Below, in pieces: positions 38,569 to 46,787 of a stretch of DNA of 64,000 nucleotides. The stretch's first letter is position 1. Each line of letters begins with the position of its first letter. Where the stretch lies: assembly GCF_000243095.1 (NCBI RefSeq), contig NZ_AHJE01000029.1, positions 61,181 through 125,180 on the forward strand, read 5' to 3'. The notes beneath the pieces are model-generated. The model was not told the origin of the DNA, did no database searches, and saw nothing but the letters and a program-made list of their open reading frames with translations. The translations under genes and the position numbers were made by a program. Origin of the DNA: Cupriavidus basilensis OR16. GTDB taxonomy: Bacteria > Pseudomonadota > Gammaproteobacteria > Burkholderiales > Burkholderiaceae.

Positions 38569-40128
38569 TCAGCTCACCTGCCGCTGCTGCCCTTCCCAGA
38601 AGGGCTTGCGCAGTTCGATCTTGAGGATCTTGCCGGCGCCGGACAACGGCAGCGCGTCGCGGAACTCCACGCTGCGCGGGCATTTGTAGCCCGCGATCAG
38701 CGTCTTGCAGTGGTCGATGAGTTCGCCAGCCGTGGCGGACGTGCCCGGCCTGCCCACCACCACGGCGTGCACGGCCTCGCCCCACTCGGCGCTCGGGACG
38801 CCGATCACGGCGCTGGCGACCACGGCGGGATGCTGGGCAAGCGCGTTCTCCACCTCGGCGGAATACACGTTCTCGCCGCCGCTGACGATCATGTCCTTCA
38901 GGCGGTCGACAATGAAGATGAAACCGTCCTCATCCATGTAGCCGCCATCGCCGGTGTGCATCCAGCCGTCGCGCACGGCAGCGGCATTCTCTGCCGGCTT
39001 GTTCCAGTAGCCTTGCATCACGGTGGGCCCGCGCACCGCCACCTCGCCCACGGTGCCGCGCGGTACTTCGCAGCCTTCGCCGTCGACGATGCGGACTTCG
39101 GAGGTGTAGCTGGCGCGGCCGGCGGCGCGCAGCTTGCCTTGCGCGCGCCCCTCGGCGGTGTGATACCAGGCGGGGTTGATGGTCGCCAGCGGCGACAGCT
39201 CCGTCATGCCGTAGGCCTGCACGAAGCCAACGCCCGGCAGCGCGGCCATGGCGCGCTCCAGCACCGCTTCGGAGATCGGCGAGGCACCATAGATGATGGC
39301 CTGCAGTGCGCTCAGGTCGCGCGGCTTTTTCATCGCCGGGTGATCGACCATCATCTGGATCATGGTCGGCACCAGCAGCATATGGGTCACGCGGTCACGC
39401 TCCAGCGTATCGAGCACCAGCTCGGGGTTGAACGCCGGGATGATCGCGTGCGTGTTGCCCTCCATCCATTGCGGCATCGCCAGCCCCATGTCGGCCAGGT
39501 GGAACATCGGCGCGGCGTGCAGGTAGGTGCCGCCTGGCGTGGCCAGTCCCTCCGCGCGCAGTGCCAGGCCAGAGGCACACAGGTTGGCGTGGCTCAGCAT
39601 GACCCCCTTGGGAAATCCCGTGGTGCCGCCCGTATAGAAGATGCCGGCGAGGTCCTCGTCGCGCCGCACGGCATCGGGTACTGGCGCGGCATTGGCCAGC
39701 AGCGCCTCGTAGCCGTGCATGCCGGAAGGCACTTCGCCGTCGCCGCAGTAGATCAGTTCGCGCAGCGTGGCGGCGTCGCGGCGAAGCTGCACCGCGAGCG
39801 CACGGAACGTCTCGTCGACCAGCAGGATGGTCGAGCCCGAGTCGTCCAGCGAGTACAGGATCTCCGCCGCCGACCAGCGGGTGTTGCAGGGGTTCAGCAC
39901 GCCGCCGGCCCAGGGCACCGCCATCTGGTACTCAAGGAAGCGGTCAGAGTTCAGCGACAGCATGGCAACGCGGTCGCCGCTTTGCATGCCCAGCTTGCGC
40001 AAGCCGCCAGCCAGGCGCGCCACGCGCTCGGCCAGCTGGCGGAAGCTGCGCTGGCGCTCGCCATAGCGCACCGCGATGCGCTCCGGGTGTTGTTGCACTG
40101 CACGATGCAGGGCTTGCGTGAGGTACAT
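38569..40128 (-). CDS. fatty-acyl-CoA synthetase (AMP-forming)
   Basis: A 519-residue ANL-superfamily ligase. Motifs: P-loop IFYTGGTTGFPKGVMLSH, YGMTELSPLATI, adenylate-binding GWMHTGDGGYMDEDGFIFIV, hinge DRLKDMIVSGGENVYSAEVE and the C-terminal lysine in SGAGKILKIELRK. It activates a carboxylic acid to its CoA thioester and is the first gene of the seven-gene acyl-CoA operon. GGAGACACCC precedes the ATG. The acid is unknown. Confidence 0.94.
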   Translation of the reverse strand: MYLTQALHRAVQQHPERIAVRYGERQRSFRQLAERVARLAGGLRKLGMQSGDRVAMLSLNSDRFLEYQMAVPWAGGVLNPCNTRWSAAEILYSLDDSGSTILLVDETFRALAVQLRRDAATLRELIYCGDGEVPSGMHGYEALLANAAPVPDAVRRDEDLAGIFYTGGTTGFPKGVMLSHANLCASGLALRAEGLATPGGTYLHAAPMFHLADMGLAMPQWMEGNTHAIIPAFNPELVLDTLERDRVTHMLLVPTMIQMMVDHPAMKKPRDLSALQAIIYGASPISEAVLERAMAALPGVGFVQAYGMTELSPLATINPAWYHTAEGRAQGKLRAAGRASYTSEVRIVDGEGCEVPRGTVGEVAVRGPTVMQGYWNKPAENAAAVRDGWMHTGDGGYMDEDGFIFIVDRLKDMIVSGGENVYSAEVENALAQHPAVVASAVIGVPSAEWGEAVHAVVVGRPGTSATAGELIDHCKTLIAGYKCPRSVEFRDALPLSGAGKILKIELRKPFWEGQQRQVS

Positions 40129-40144
40129 GGGTGTCTCCGTCGCG

Positions 40145-40154
40145 TTTCGCGAAA
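40145..40154. promoter_or_regulatory. palindrome TTTCGCGAAA between ligase and AraC genes
   Basis: A perfect 10-bp palindrome stands 17 nt upstream of the ligase start in the 144-nt divergent spacer, extended weakly as CG-TTTCGCGAAA-GCG. It is a candidate operator for the divergent AraC regulator. Confidence 0.35.
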
Positions 40155-40272
40155 GCGTTGGCGTCTTGTATTGTTTGTGCTGCCCATGGTAGAAACGCGC
40201 GGCTGAGCGTGCAATTGCGCATCGCCCCGAATGCATGGCAGAAGACCTCAATCCACCACGCCCGCCCGATCC

Positions 40273-41286
40273 ATGCCGCCTCCCCCGGTCACCATCTCGA
40301 TCGCCTTAGTGCACGGCATGCTGGCCGGGGTGCGGGCCCGCGGCCAGTCCTGCGACGTGTACCTGGCCGACGCCGGCATCGCGCCCGACCTGCTCCGGGA
40401 AGCTGGCGCGCGCGTCACCGCGGCCCAGTACATCGCACTGTTCCGCTCGCTGATCGACCGCCTCGGCGACGAGGGCCTGGGCTTGCTGTCGCGCCCGCTC
40501 AAGCCTGGCAGCTTCGCCCTGACGGCCCGCTCGGCGCTCGGCGCGCGCGACCTGGAGACGGCCATCCGGCGCATTGCGCGCACCTTCCAGCTGGTGCAGG
40601 ACGACGTTGAGCTGGTGCCGGTGCGCGAGGCGGACCTGGCCGGCCTGGCCCTGCACTTCACCCACACCGCGCCGGCACGGCCAGGCTTCCTGGACGAGAT
40701 GCTGTTGCGCGTGTTCTGGCGCCTGCTGGCCTGGCTGGCCGGCGGGCAACTGCCGGCCGCGCGCTTTGACTTTGCCTTCGAATGCCCGCCGCATGTGGGC
40801 AGCTATGGCAAGGTCTTTCCCGCGCAGCTGAATTTCGGGCAGGCGCGCTCGGCCATCTGGTTCGACGCCGCCCGGCTCGAGAGCCCGGTGCGCCGGGACG
40901 AGGCCGCGTTGCGGGACTTCCTGGCCCAGGCGCAGGCCAATGTCATCATGCCGCGCCGCCGCGAAGAGATGACCAGCGCGCGCGTGCGCGGCCACCTGCA
41001 GCTCACGCAACCCGCCTGGCCCGACCTTGCCGCGACCGCCGACGCGCTGCATATGTCGACCTCCACGCTGCAACGCCGCCTGGCCACGGAAGGCACCTCG
41101 TTCCAGGCGCTGAAGGACGAGCTGCGCCGCGATATCGCGATCGTCCGGCTGAACACCTCCACGGTGCCCCTGGCCGCGCTGGCACAGGAACTGGGATTTA
41201 CTGACAGCGCGGCATTCCAGCGCGCGTTCAAGGCGTGGACCGGCAGTGCGCCGGGAACGTATCGGCGCGGCGAGAGCGGTAGCTAG
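40273..41286 (+). CDS. AraC-family regulator of the acyl-CoA operon
   Basis: A 337-residue regulator of the OruR/ArgR-like AraC subfamily: an N-terminal Arabinose_bd-type sensing domain (LLREAGARVTAAQYIALFRS and GLLSRPLKPGSFALTARSAL) and a C-terminal double HTH (TADALHMSTSTLQRRLATEG and ALAQELGFTDSAAFQRAFKA-WTG). It is divergent from the CoA-ligase operon and precedes a receptor and a dehydrogenase gene on its own strand, so it most likely controls both. Start at 40273 chosen over ATG 40231. Confidence 0.93.
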   Translation: MPPPPVTISIALVHGMLAGVRARGQSCDVYLADAGIAPDLLREAGARVTAAQYIALFRSLIDRLGDEGLGLLSRPLKPGSFALTARSALGARDLETAIRRIARTFQLVQDDVELVPVREADLAGLALHFTHTAPARPGFLDEMLLRVFWRLLAWLAGGQLPAARFDFAFECPPHVGSYGKVFPAQLNFGQARSAIWFDAARLESPVRRDEAALRDFLAQAQANVIMPRRREEMTSARVRGHLQLTQPAWPDLAATADALHMSTSTLQRRLATEGTSFQALKDELRRDIAIVRLNTSTVPLAALAQELGFTDSAAFQRAFKAWTGSAPGTYRRGESGS

Positions 41287-41397
41287 CCGCCGCCGATCTA
41301 CAATTGCCGATGCATGGTGGCGGCGAATTCCGGGAGGGGATGCGCCAGGCCAACAACACAAAAAACAAGAAACGCAAAAACACAGAGGAGATTGCCC

Positions 41398-42573
41398 GTG
41401 CCCCACCCGCTCAACCGCGCCACCCTGCTGTCCGCCGCCCTTCTGCTCGCATCGTTCGCCGCCCTGCCCGCCCACGCCGACATCCGCGTGGGCATCGACG
41501 TCTCCACCACCGGCCCGGCCGCCTCGATCGGCATCCCGTCCAAGAACACCATCATGATGTGGCCGCAGACCCTGGGCGGCCAGCGCGCGCAGTACGTGAT
41601 CCTGGACGATGGCTCCGACCCGGCCGCGGCCGTGCGCAACGTGCGCAAGCTGATCTCCGAGGAGAAGGTGGACGTGGTGGTGGGCCCCAACATCACGCCC
41701 ACCGCCATCGCCGCGCTGGATGCCGTTGCGGAAGGCGAGACGCCGATGGTGGCGCTGGCGGCATCGGCCGCCATCATCGAGCCGCAGTCGGACCCCAAGC
41801 GGCGCTGGGCGTTCAAGATGCCGCAAAACGATTCGCACATGGCTACGGTCCTGACCGAGTACATGAGCAACCATGGCATCAAGACGGTCGGCTTCATCGG
41901 CTTCAACGATGCTTACGGCGAGAGCTGGTGGCGCGAGTTCTCCAAGCTGGCGGAGGTGCGCAAGCTCAAGGTAGTGGCCAACGAGCGTTTCTCGCGCAAC
42001 GATACGTCGGTGACCGGGCAGGTACTCAAGCTGATGGCGGCCACCCCGGACGCCATCCTGATTGCCGGCGCGGGCACGCCGTCGGTATTGCCGCAGAAGA
42101 CGCTGGCCGAGCGCGGCTACAAGGGCAAGGTGTATCAGACCCACGGCATCGCCACCTGGGATTTCCTGCGGGTTGGCGGCAAGGATGTGGAAGGCACGCT
42201 GTTCCCGACCGGGCCGGTGGTGGTGGCGCGCCAACTGCCGGACAGCCATCCGGTGAAGAAGGTGGCGATGGATTTTGTGACGCGCTATGAAGCGAAGTAC
42301 GGCGCGGACAGCATCACGCAATTCGCCGGCGATGCCTGGGGCGCGTGGATGCTGCTCGACGATGCCGCGCGCCGTGCCGGCACGAGCGGCGCGCAGCCGG
42401 GCACGCGCGAGTTCCGCCACGCCATGCGCGATGCGCTGGAGACGACCACCAGCCTGACCATTCCCAACGGCGTGATGAACCTGAGCGCGAAGGACCATCA
42501 GGGCTTTGACCAACGCTCGCGCGTGATGGGTGTGATCCGCGGCGGCAAGTTTGCCTACGCGTCAGACAAGTAA
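41398..42573 (+). CDS. ABC-type substrate-binding protein (LivJ-like)
   Basis: A 391-residue periplasmic receptor starting at GTG after AGAGGAGATTGCCC. Signal peptide ATLLSAALLLASFAALPAHA is cut before DIRVGIDVSTTGPAASIGIP. The Peripla_BP_6 core shows VDVVVGPNITPTAIAALDAV, VGFIGFNDAYGESWWREFSK and YQTHGIATWDFLRVGG. Such receptors bind aromatic or branched acids and amino acids. No permease or ATPase gene is adjacent; together with the regulator and operon it may capture the substrate that the CoA ligase activates (inference). Confidence 0.92.
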   Translation: MPHPLNRATLLSAALLLASFAALPAHADIRVGIDVSTTGPAASIGIPSKNTIMMWPQTLGGQRAQYVILDDGSDPAAAVRNVRKLISEEKVDVVVGPNITPTAIAALDAVAEGETPMVALAASAAIIEPQSDPKRRWAFKMPQNDSHMATVLTEYMSNHGIKTVGFIGFNDAYGESWWREFSKLAEVRKLKVVANERFSRNDTSVTGQVLKLMAATPDAILIAGAGTPSVLPQKTLAERGYKGKVYQTHGIATWDFLRVGGKDVEGTLFPTGPVVVARQLPDSHPVKKVAMDFVTRYEAKYGADSITQFAGDAWGAWMLLDDAARRAGTSGAQPGTREFRHAMRDALETTTSLTIPNGVMNLSAKDHQGFDQRSRVMGVIRGGKFAYASDK

Positions 42574-42594
42574 GGACATGCAAGGATATTCGAG

Positions 42595-43464
42595 ATGAGC
42601 AAGACGACGATTGGCTTTATCGGCCTTGGCGCGATGGGCACGCCGATGGTGCGCCACCTGCTCGCCGGCGGCCACGCCGTGCGCGCCTATGTACGCCGCC
42701 CCGAGGCCGCCGACGCGGCCCGCGCGCTTGGCGCCGTGCCCTGCGCCACGCCCGCGCAAGCCGCCCACGGCGCCTCGGTGGTGTTTACCAACGTCACGTC
42801 ATCGGAAGACGTGCAGGCCGTGCTGCTGGGCGAGCACGGCGTGATCGAAGGCGCGGCGCCGGGCACCATCTGCATCGACCACAGCACCATCTCGCCCATC
42901 GTCACCCGCGAGATCGCCGCGCGGCTGGCCGAGCGCGGCATCGAAGCGCTGGACTGTCCCGTCTCCGGCGGCACCGTGGGCGCCGAGGCCGCCAGCCTCA
43001 CCATCATGGTGGGCGGCAAGGCCGAGATGCTCGAGCGTGTGCGGCCGCTGCTCGGGCTGCTCGGCAAGACCATCACCCACATCGGCGATCACGGCGCGGG
43101 GCAAGTCGCCAAGCTGTGCAACCAGATCGCGCAGGTGGTCAATATCGAAGGCATTGCCGAAGCCATGCGCTTCGCGCAGGCGCAGCAGGTAGACAGCGGC
43201 CGCGTGCTGCAAGCCATGGCCACCGGCATGGCCGGCAGCCGCATGCTCGACATGATGGGGCCGAAGATGGTCGCCCACGACTTTGCCCCCGGCATCGAAG
43301 CGCGTCTGCACGACAAGGACTTCGGCCTGGCCGCCGAGATCGCGCGCCAGCTCGGGCTGGAGCTGCCGGCCATGCAAGCCACCTCGCGCCAGCTCGGCAC
43401 GCTGATGGAAAAGGGCTGGGGCAAGGACGATACGTCGTCGCTGCTGCGGGTGCTGGAGGGCTGA
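42595..43464 (+). CDS. beta-hydroxyacid dehydrogenase (3-HIB dehydrogenase-like)
   Basis: A 289-residue NAD(P)-dependent enzyme of the 6-phosphogluconate/3-hydroxyisobutyrate dehydrogenase family: Rossmann start TIGFIGLGAMGTPMVRHLLA, substrate motif LDCPVSGGTVGAEAASLTIM, catalytic Lys in GAGQVAKLCNQIAQVVNIEG and the C-terminal HDKDFGLAAEIARQLGLELP. It could reduce tartronate semialdehyde or oxidise 3-hydroxyisobutyrate. It lies 21 nt after the receptor gene, in one transcription unit. Confidence 0.94.
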   Translation: MSKTTIGFIGLGAMGTPMVRHLLAGGHAVRAYVRRPEAADAARALGAVPCATPAQAAHGASVVFTNVTSSEDVQAVLLGEHGVIEGAAPGTICIDHSTISPIVTREIAARLAERGIEALDCPVSGGTVGAEAASLTIMVGGKAEMLERVRPLLGLLGKTITHIGDHGAGQVAKLCNQIAQVVNIEGIAEAMRFAQAQQVDSGRVLQAMATGMAGSRMLDMMGPKMVAHDFAPGIEARLHDKDFGLAAEIARQLGLELPAMQATSRQLGTLMEKGWGKDDTSSLLRVLEG

Positions 43465-43483
43465 GTCGCCGGCAGGGGGGCCG

Positions 43484-44413
43484 CTAAGCCACCCCCATCA
43501 TCCGCCGCACGGCCAGCAGCAACGGGCTGTCCCTCTCGGCAAAATCATTCATCACGTTAAAATGGTGCCTGCCGGGCATCGGCACATGCGCCGCACCCGG
43601 TGCCTGCGCGTTGGCGGGCCAGCCCGCGCGCAGCAGCTCGGTCTGCCGGTGGTATTCGCCCGGCTCCAGCCCGCCCACCGCGGTGACCAGCGGCGCATCC
43701 GTGGCCGGCGGCAGGAAGGCCGGCGAGAGCCGGTCGACATCCGCCGCCGACAGCTTCAGGTCAACCTGCAGGAAGTCCGCCCGGCGCAGCGGTTCCAGGT
43801 CATGCAGGCCGCTGACCGAGACCACGCCCTTGACCAGGTCCGCCGGCAGATCGCCGCCTACGCGCGGCCATAGCGTGGTGAGCATCATCGCGGCCATGTG
43901 ACCGCCGACGGAATGCCCGCCCACGAAGATGCGCAATCTGTCGTGACCGAGCCGGCCGGACTCCCGGTACAGCCAGGCCACGCTGCGCACAGCCTGCAGC
44001 ACGATGGTCGGCACTGTCACCGCCGGGCACAGCGAGTAATTGATCACCGCCACCGACACGCCGCAGTGCGGCAGCGCATTGGCCACCAGGCTGTGGTCGC
44101 GCTTGTCCAGTGCGCGCCAGTAGCCGCCGTGGAGGAACACCAGCAGCGGCGGCGGGCCATCGGCGGCGCCCGGCTCGGCCGGGAAGTAATCGAGTTGCTC
44201 GTCCGCCGCGTGCGGGCCGGGCTCGGCGCCGGCATAGCTCAGGTCCTCCAGCCAGCCGGCGCGCTGGCGCACCTGGCGCGACAATGCCGCCCAGTGGGCC
44301 ATGTGGACGGCGTTGTCCGGTACGTTGGCCCGGTTGTTGTATTCGCGGGCATAGAAGGCGGGATCCTGCGACGGCAGCTGCGCAAGGCTGGCGAGGGAGG
44401 GCTGGGTGGACAT
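43484..44413 (-). CDS. alpha/beta hydrolase, kynurenine formamidase-like
   Basis: A 309-residue esterase/lipase-type hydrolase: oxyanion motif LLVFLHGGYWRALDKRDHS (HGGYW as in kynurenine formamidases), nucleophile elbow FVGGHSVGGHMAAMML, and the terminal His in VPMPGRHHFNVMNDFAE. The start MSTQPSLASLAQLPSQDPAF is followed by FYAREYNNRANVPD, a block shared with esterases of this group. No kyn genes are present, so the tryptophan role is unproven. Confidence 0.88.
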   Translation of the reverse strand: MSTQPSLASLAQLPSQDPAFYAREYNNRANVPDNAVHMAHWAALSRQVRQRAGWLEDLSYAGAEPGPHAADEQLDYFPAEPGAADGPPPLLVFLHGGYWRALDKRDHSLVANALPHCGVSVAVINYSLCPAVTVPTIVLQAVRSVAWLYRESGRLGHDRLRIFVGGHSVGGHMAAMMLTTLWPRVGGDLPADLVKGVVSVSGLHDLEPLRRADFLQVDLKLSAADVDRLSPAFLPPATDAPLVTAVGGLEPGEYHRQTELLRAGWPANAQAPGAAHVPMPGRHHFNVMNDFAERDSPLLLAVRRMMGVA

Positions 44414-44564
44414 GTGGCTCCAGGGTGGATGGGAGAAACCGGGCAGCCGCCACGGCTGCGATCATGCTAGCGAGTTCGCGCAGCGCCAGATATCGACAAC
44501 TTCCCGGATACCGTCCCCATCGCCCGGACGCACCATGGCCTCGGATGGGGCGCGATTGGGCCAG

Positions 44565-44593
44565 TTGTGGCCTGGCAGGATTTGCGGCATAAT
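44565..44593 (+). promoter_or_regulatory. sigma70 promoter of tRNA-Leu(CAA)
   Basis: TTGTGG and CATAAT are separated by 17 nt; predicted transcription start near 44600 gives a ~54-nt leader before the mature tRNA end. Confidence 0.55.
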
Positions 44594-44653
44594 TCCCGGC
44601 TCAGCACCGTGCTGGCACGCCGGACTCCCGGCAAATCCGCCAGCACCCACTCA

Positions 44654-44738
44654 GCCCGGGTGGTGAAACAGGTAGACGCAGGGGACTCAAAATCCCCCGC
44701 CGCAAGGCGTGTCGGTTCGAGTCCGACCCCGGGCACCA
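44654..44738 (+). tRNA. tRNA-Leu (CAA)
   Basis: A complete class II tRNA: acceptor GCCCGGG/CCCGGGC, D-arm TGGTGAAACAGGTAGACGC, anticodon stem GGGGA/TCCCC with loop CTCAAAA (anticodon CAA), variable arm CGCCGCAAGGCGT, T-arm GTCGGTTCGAGTCCGAC and encoded CCA. Confidence 0.97.
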
Positions 44739-45180
44739 TCTTCAGTAATGCCTTGAAATTAAAGGGGGTTTTCCTCACCCCGACTCGATTCTCGGCACGC
44801 CGCTACAAACACCAAGCATCCGGTTTTTCCCGCAATTTTTCCGCAGGCGGGCTTCGGAAACACATACCACCCGTTCCATACGCCTTCCGATTCGTAGCGC
44901 CAATCGGGAAACGCGCCCTCCCATCTTGCCTAGCCTCGGCCAGCGTTCACGGTCCTGCCGCCTCTCCAGCGCCATTGCGTTGCACCTGACGTCCTGTGAG
45001 CAGGCACAAATTGAAGCCCCGTGGACCAAGCTCGAGTGCCTTTTCGTACAGGGCTTCGGCTGCGTCGCAGTAGCCAAACACTACTGACAGGAACTGACAG
45101 TCACGTCCATTACTCTTTGGGCTCCTGCGGGAAGGACGATTCCCCAGGCATTGATCAGCAGCATAGAGAAGGACACTCCA
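44739..45180. other. gene-free stretch after tRNA-Leu(CAA)
   Basis: No convincing gene. Beyond the tRNA there is a weak AT-rich run, but no clear hairpin terminator and no direct repeat of the tRNA 3' end that would mark an integration site. A minus-strand frame (about 44950-45090) reads EALYEKALELGPRGFNLCLL and could be a decayed fragment, but it has no start. Lower GC and patchy frames suggest old rearranged DNA. Confidence 0.4.
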
Positions 45181-45753
45181 ATGACACGTGCCATTACTAT
45201 TCTTACCGAGAACTTTTCCGATTGGGAAACCGCCCTGATCAATTCCGCTGGCCGTGCTTACTACGGCTTCGATACGCGCTTTGCCACCCCCAGCGGTTCC
45301 CCGGTCACCTCCTCCGGGGGCATGGTGGTCTCCCCGCACTTGGCGCTCGAAGCCATCCAGCTCGATGCGCTTGACCTGCTGATCGTATGTGGCGGCACCA
45401 TCTGGCGGACCGATCAGGCCCCAAATATCGCAGCCCTGGTTGCCGCGGCCCATGAAAGGAACATCATCGTCGCTGGCATCTGCGACGGTACCCGTGTGTT
45501 GGCGCAATCGGGCGTGCTCGATCACCTCCGGCATACTTCCAATTCGGCGGAAAACCTGGCGGAACTGAACTATGGTGGAGCCGCCTACTATCAGGATGTC
45601 CCTTATGCGGTTGCCGATCAGCGCGTCGTCACCGCTCCCGGTACCGCCCCGGTCAGCTTCATGGCCGAAATCTTGCGCACCTTAGGCATAAGCGACGAAA
45701 ACCTCAAAGCTTACCTGGCGATGCACGCTGCCGAGCACAGCAAGCCTGCCTAG
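45181..45753 (+). CDS. DJ-1/PfpI family protein
   Basis: A 190-residue DJ-1/PfpI protein: MTRAITILTENFSDWETALI, GMVVSPHLALEAIQLDALDL, LIVCGGTIWRTDQA and the nucleophile elbow IVAGICDGTRVLAQ with Cys101, plus the EN motif region SNSAENLAELNYGG. Close to the YoaZ/GATase1-like glutamine-amidotransferase-like group. Activity (chaperone, deglycase or hydratase) cannot be assigned. AGAAGGACACTCCA precedes the ATG. Confidence 0.92.
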   Translation: MTRAITILTENFSDWETALINSAGRAYYGFDTRFATPSGSPVTSSGGMVVSPHLALEAIQLDALDLLIVCGGTIWRTDQAPNIAALVAAAHERNIIVAGICDGTRVLAQSGVLDHLRHTSNSAENLAELNYGGAAYYQDVPYAVADQRVVTAPGTAPVSFMAEILRTLGISDENLKAYLAMHAAEHSKPA

Positions 45754-45807
45754 ACAGGGGTATCCCTCGCTTCGTCACGCGTTTCCGAGCCGTACCGTGC
45801 TTGGAAA

Positions 45808-46713
45808 CTAAGCCGGAAAAAACTCGATCCGCTCCCCCACGCCGGCCATCGACTGCCCGAACGTAATCCAGCCGTGCCCTCTGAGCGCGACTTCGTCACG
45901 GCGCAGGATGATTTCGTCGTCGCCGTCGATGGCAACATGGGTGCCATTCGAGCTTCGGTCGATCAGCATGTATTTGCCCGCGCGGAACTCGACCGTGGCG
46001 TGGAACCGCGATGTCTGCGGATCCGCGACGACGATCGTCATCGCGGCGTCGCGCCCGATCGTGACCGGCGGCGAGGCGCCGTTCATGCGGACCTCCGTTT
46101 CCCGGTAGCGCAGCGTTAGCGCAGCGGCTCGGATCGCGCGCTGGCTTGTGTCGGCGAGAACGGTCATGTCGGCGTTCTGCTGCCATATCGCTTCGAACAA
46201 TTCCACGGGCGCTTCCTTGCCGCGCACCTGAATCGGGTAGAGATAGCGCATCACCTGGCGCAGGCTTGCCGGCAAATGCGCCACGGCGTCCTTGCTGGTG
46301 ATGATCTGCCCCTGCGATGCGAGCTTGGCGAGGCGCGCGGCAAGGTTCACCGTGTCGCCGAACACATCGCCCGATGCATCGCTCAAGATCGGGCCGTGGT
46401 GAAAGCCGATATGGATCGCCATGGGCAGGCCGGATACCGGCGGCAGTTCGGTAATCGCCACTTGCATATCGAGTGCAGCCAGCATGGCATTTTCGGCGGA
46501 CGGGAACAACACCATCACTTCGTCCCCGATCGTCTTCACGACCCGGCCTTGCTGCGCCGACGAACAGGATTTCATCAGGGCAAGGCACTGCCCGATGGCG
46601 CCGAAGGCAGCCGCGTTGCCGGCCTTCTCATACAGCTTTGTGCTGCTGCTGACATCAGCGAACAGCACGGCGCCGTCTGAGTGGGACTGCGCAGGTATCG
46701 ATTCCCGGTCCAT
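45808..46713 (-). CDS. class III nucleotide cyclase fused to an FHA domain
   Basis: A 301-residue cytosolic protein. Residues ~15-185 are a class III cyclase domain: AVLFADVSSSTKLYE (metal Asp), VVKTIGDEVMVLFPSAE (second Asp), IGFHHGPILSDASGDVFGDT and VNLAARLAKLA (Asn/Arg transition-state residues). Residues ~220-300 are a forkhead-associated domain: VTIGRDAAMTIVVADPQTSR-FHATVEF and LIDRSSNGTHVAID, which binds phosphothreonine peptides. Cyclase output is thus probably coupled to Ser/Thr phosphorylation, though no kinase gene is nearby. Start 46713 chosen over a basic upstream extension. Confidence 0.93.
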   Translation of the reverse strand: MDRESIPAQSHSDGAVLFADVSSSTKLYEKAGNAAAFGAIGQCLALMKSCSSAQQGRVVKTIGDEVMVLFPSAENAMLAALDMQVAITELPPVSGLPMAIHIGFHHGPILSDASGDVFGDTVNLAARLAKLASQGQIITSKDAVAHLPASLRQVMRYLYPIQVRGKEAPVELFEAIWQQNADMTVLADTSQRAIRAAALTLRYRETEVRMNGASPPVTIGRDAAMTIVVADPQTSRFHATVEFRAGKYMLIDRSSNGTHVAIDGDDEIILRRDEVALRGHGWITFGQSMAGVGERIEFFPA

Positions 46714-46787
46714 ATGCGTCTCAACCTGTTTGCTCGCTGCGCGCCTCGCATGGCGCCCTGCACTGATGGTAGTACGCGGCTGAACGC

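Noticed and set aside
40306..42513. Long minus-strand open frame opposite the AraC and receptor genes
   Set aside because: It is the antisense reading of two clear plus-strand genes and has no domain or ribosome-binding signal.
44654..45180. tRNA-Leu(CAA) as an attachment site of an integrated element
   Set aside because: No integrase gene and no repeat of the tRNA 3' end was found within the window.
44947..45534. Minus-strand frame opposite the DJ-1 gene ending EALYEKALELGPRGFNLCLL
   Set aside because: Most of it is antisense of the DJ-1 gene; only ~130 nt lie in free DNA and no start or family is visible.
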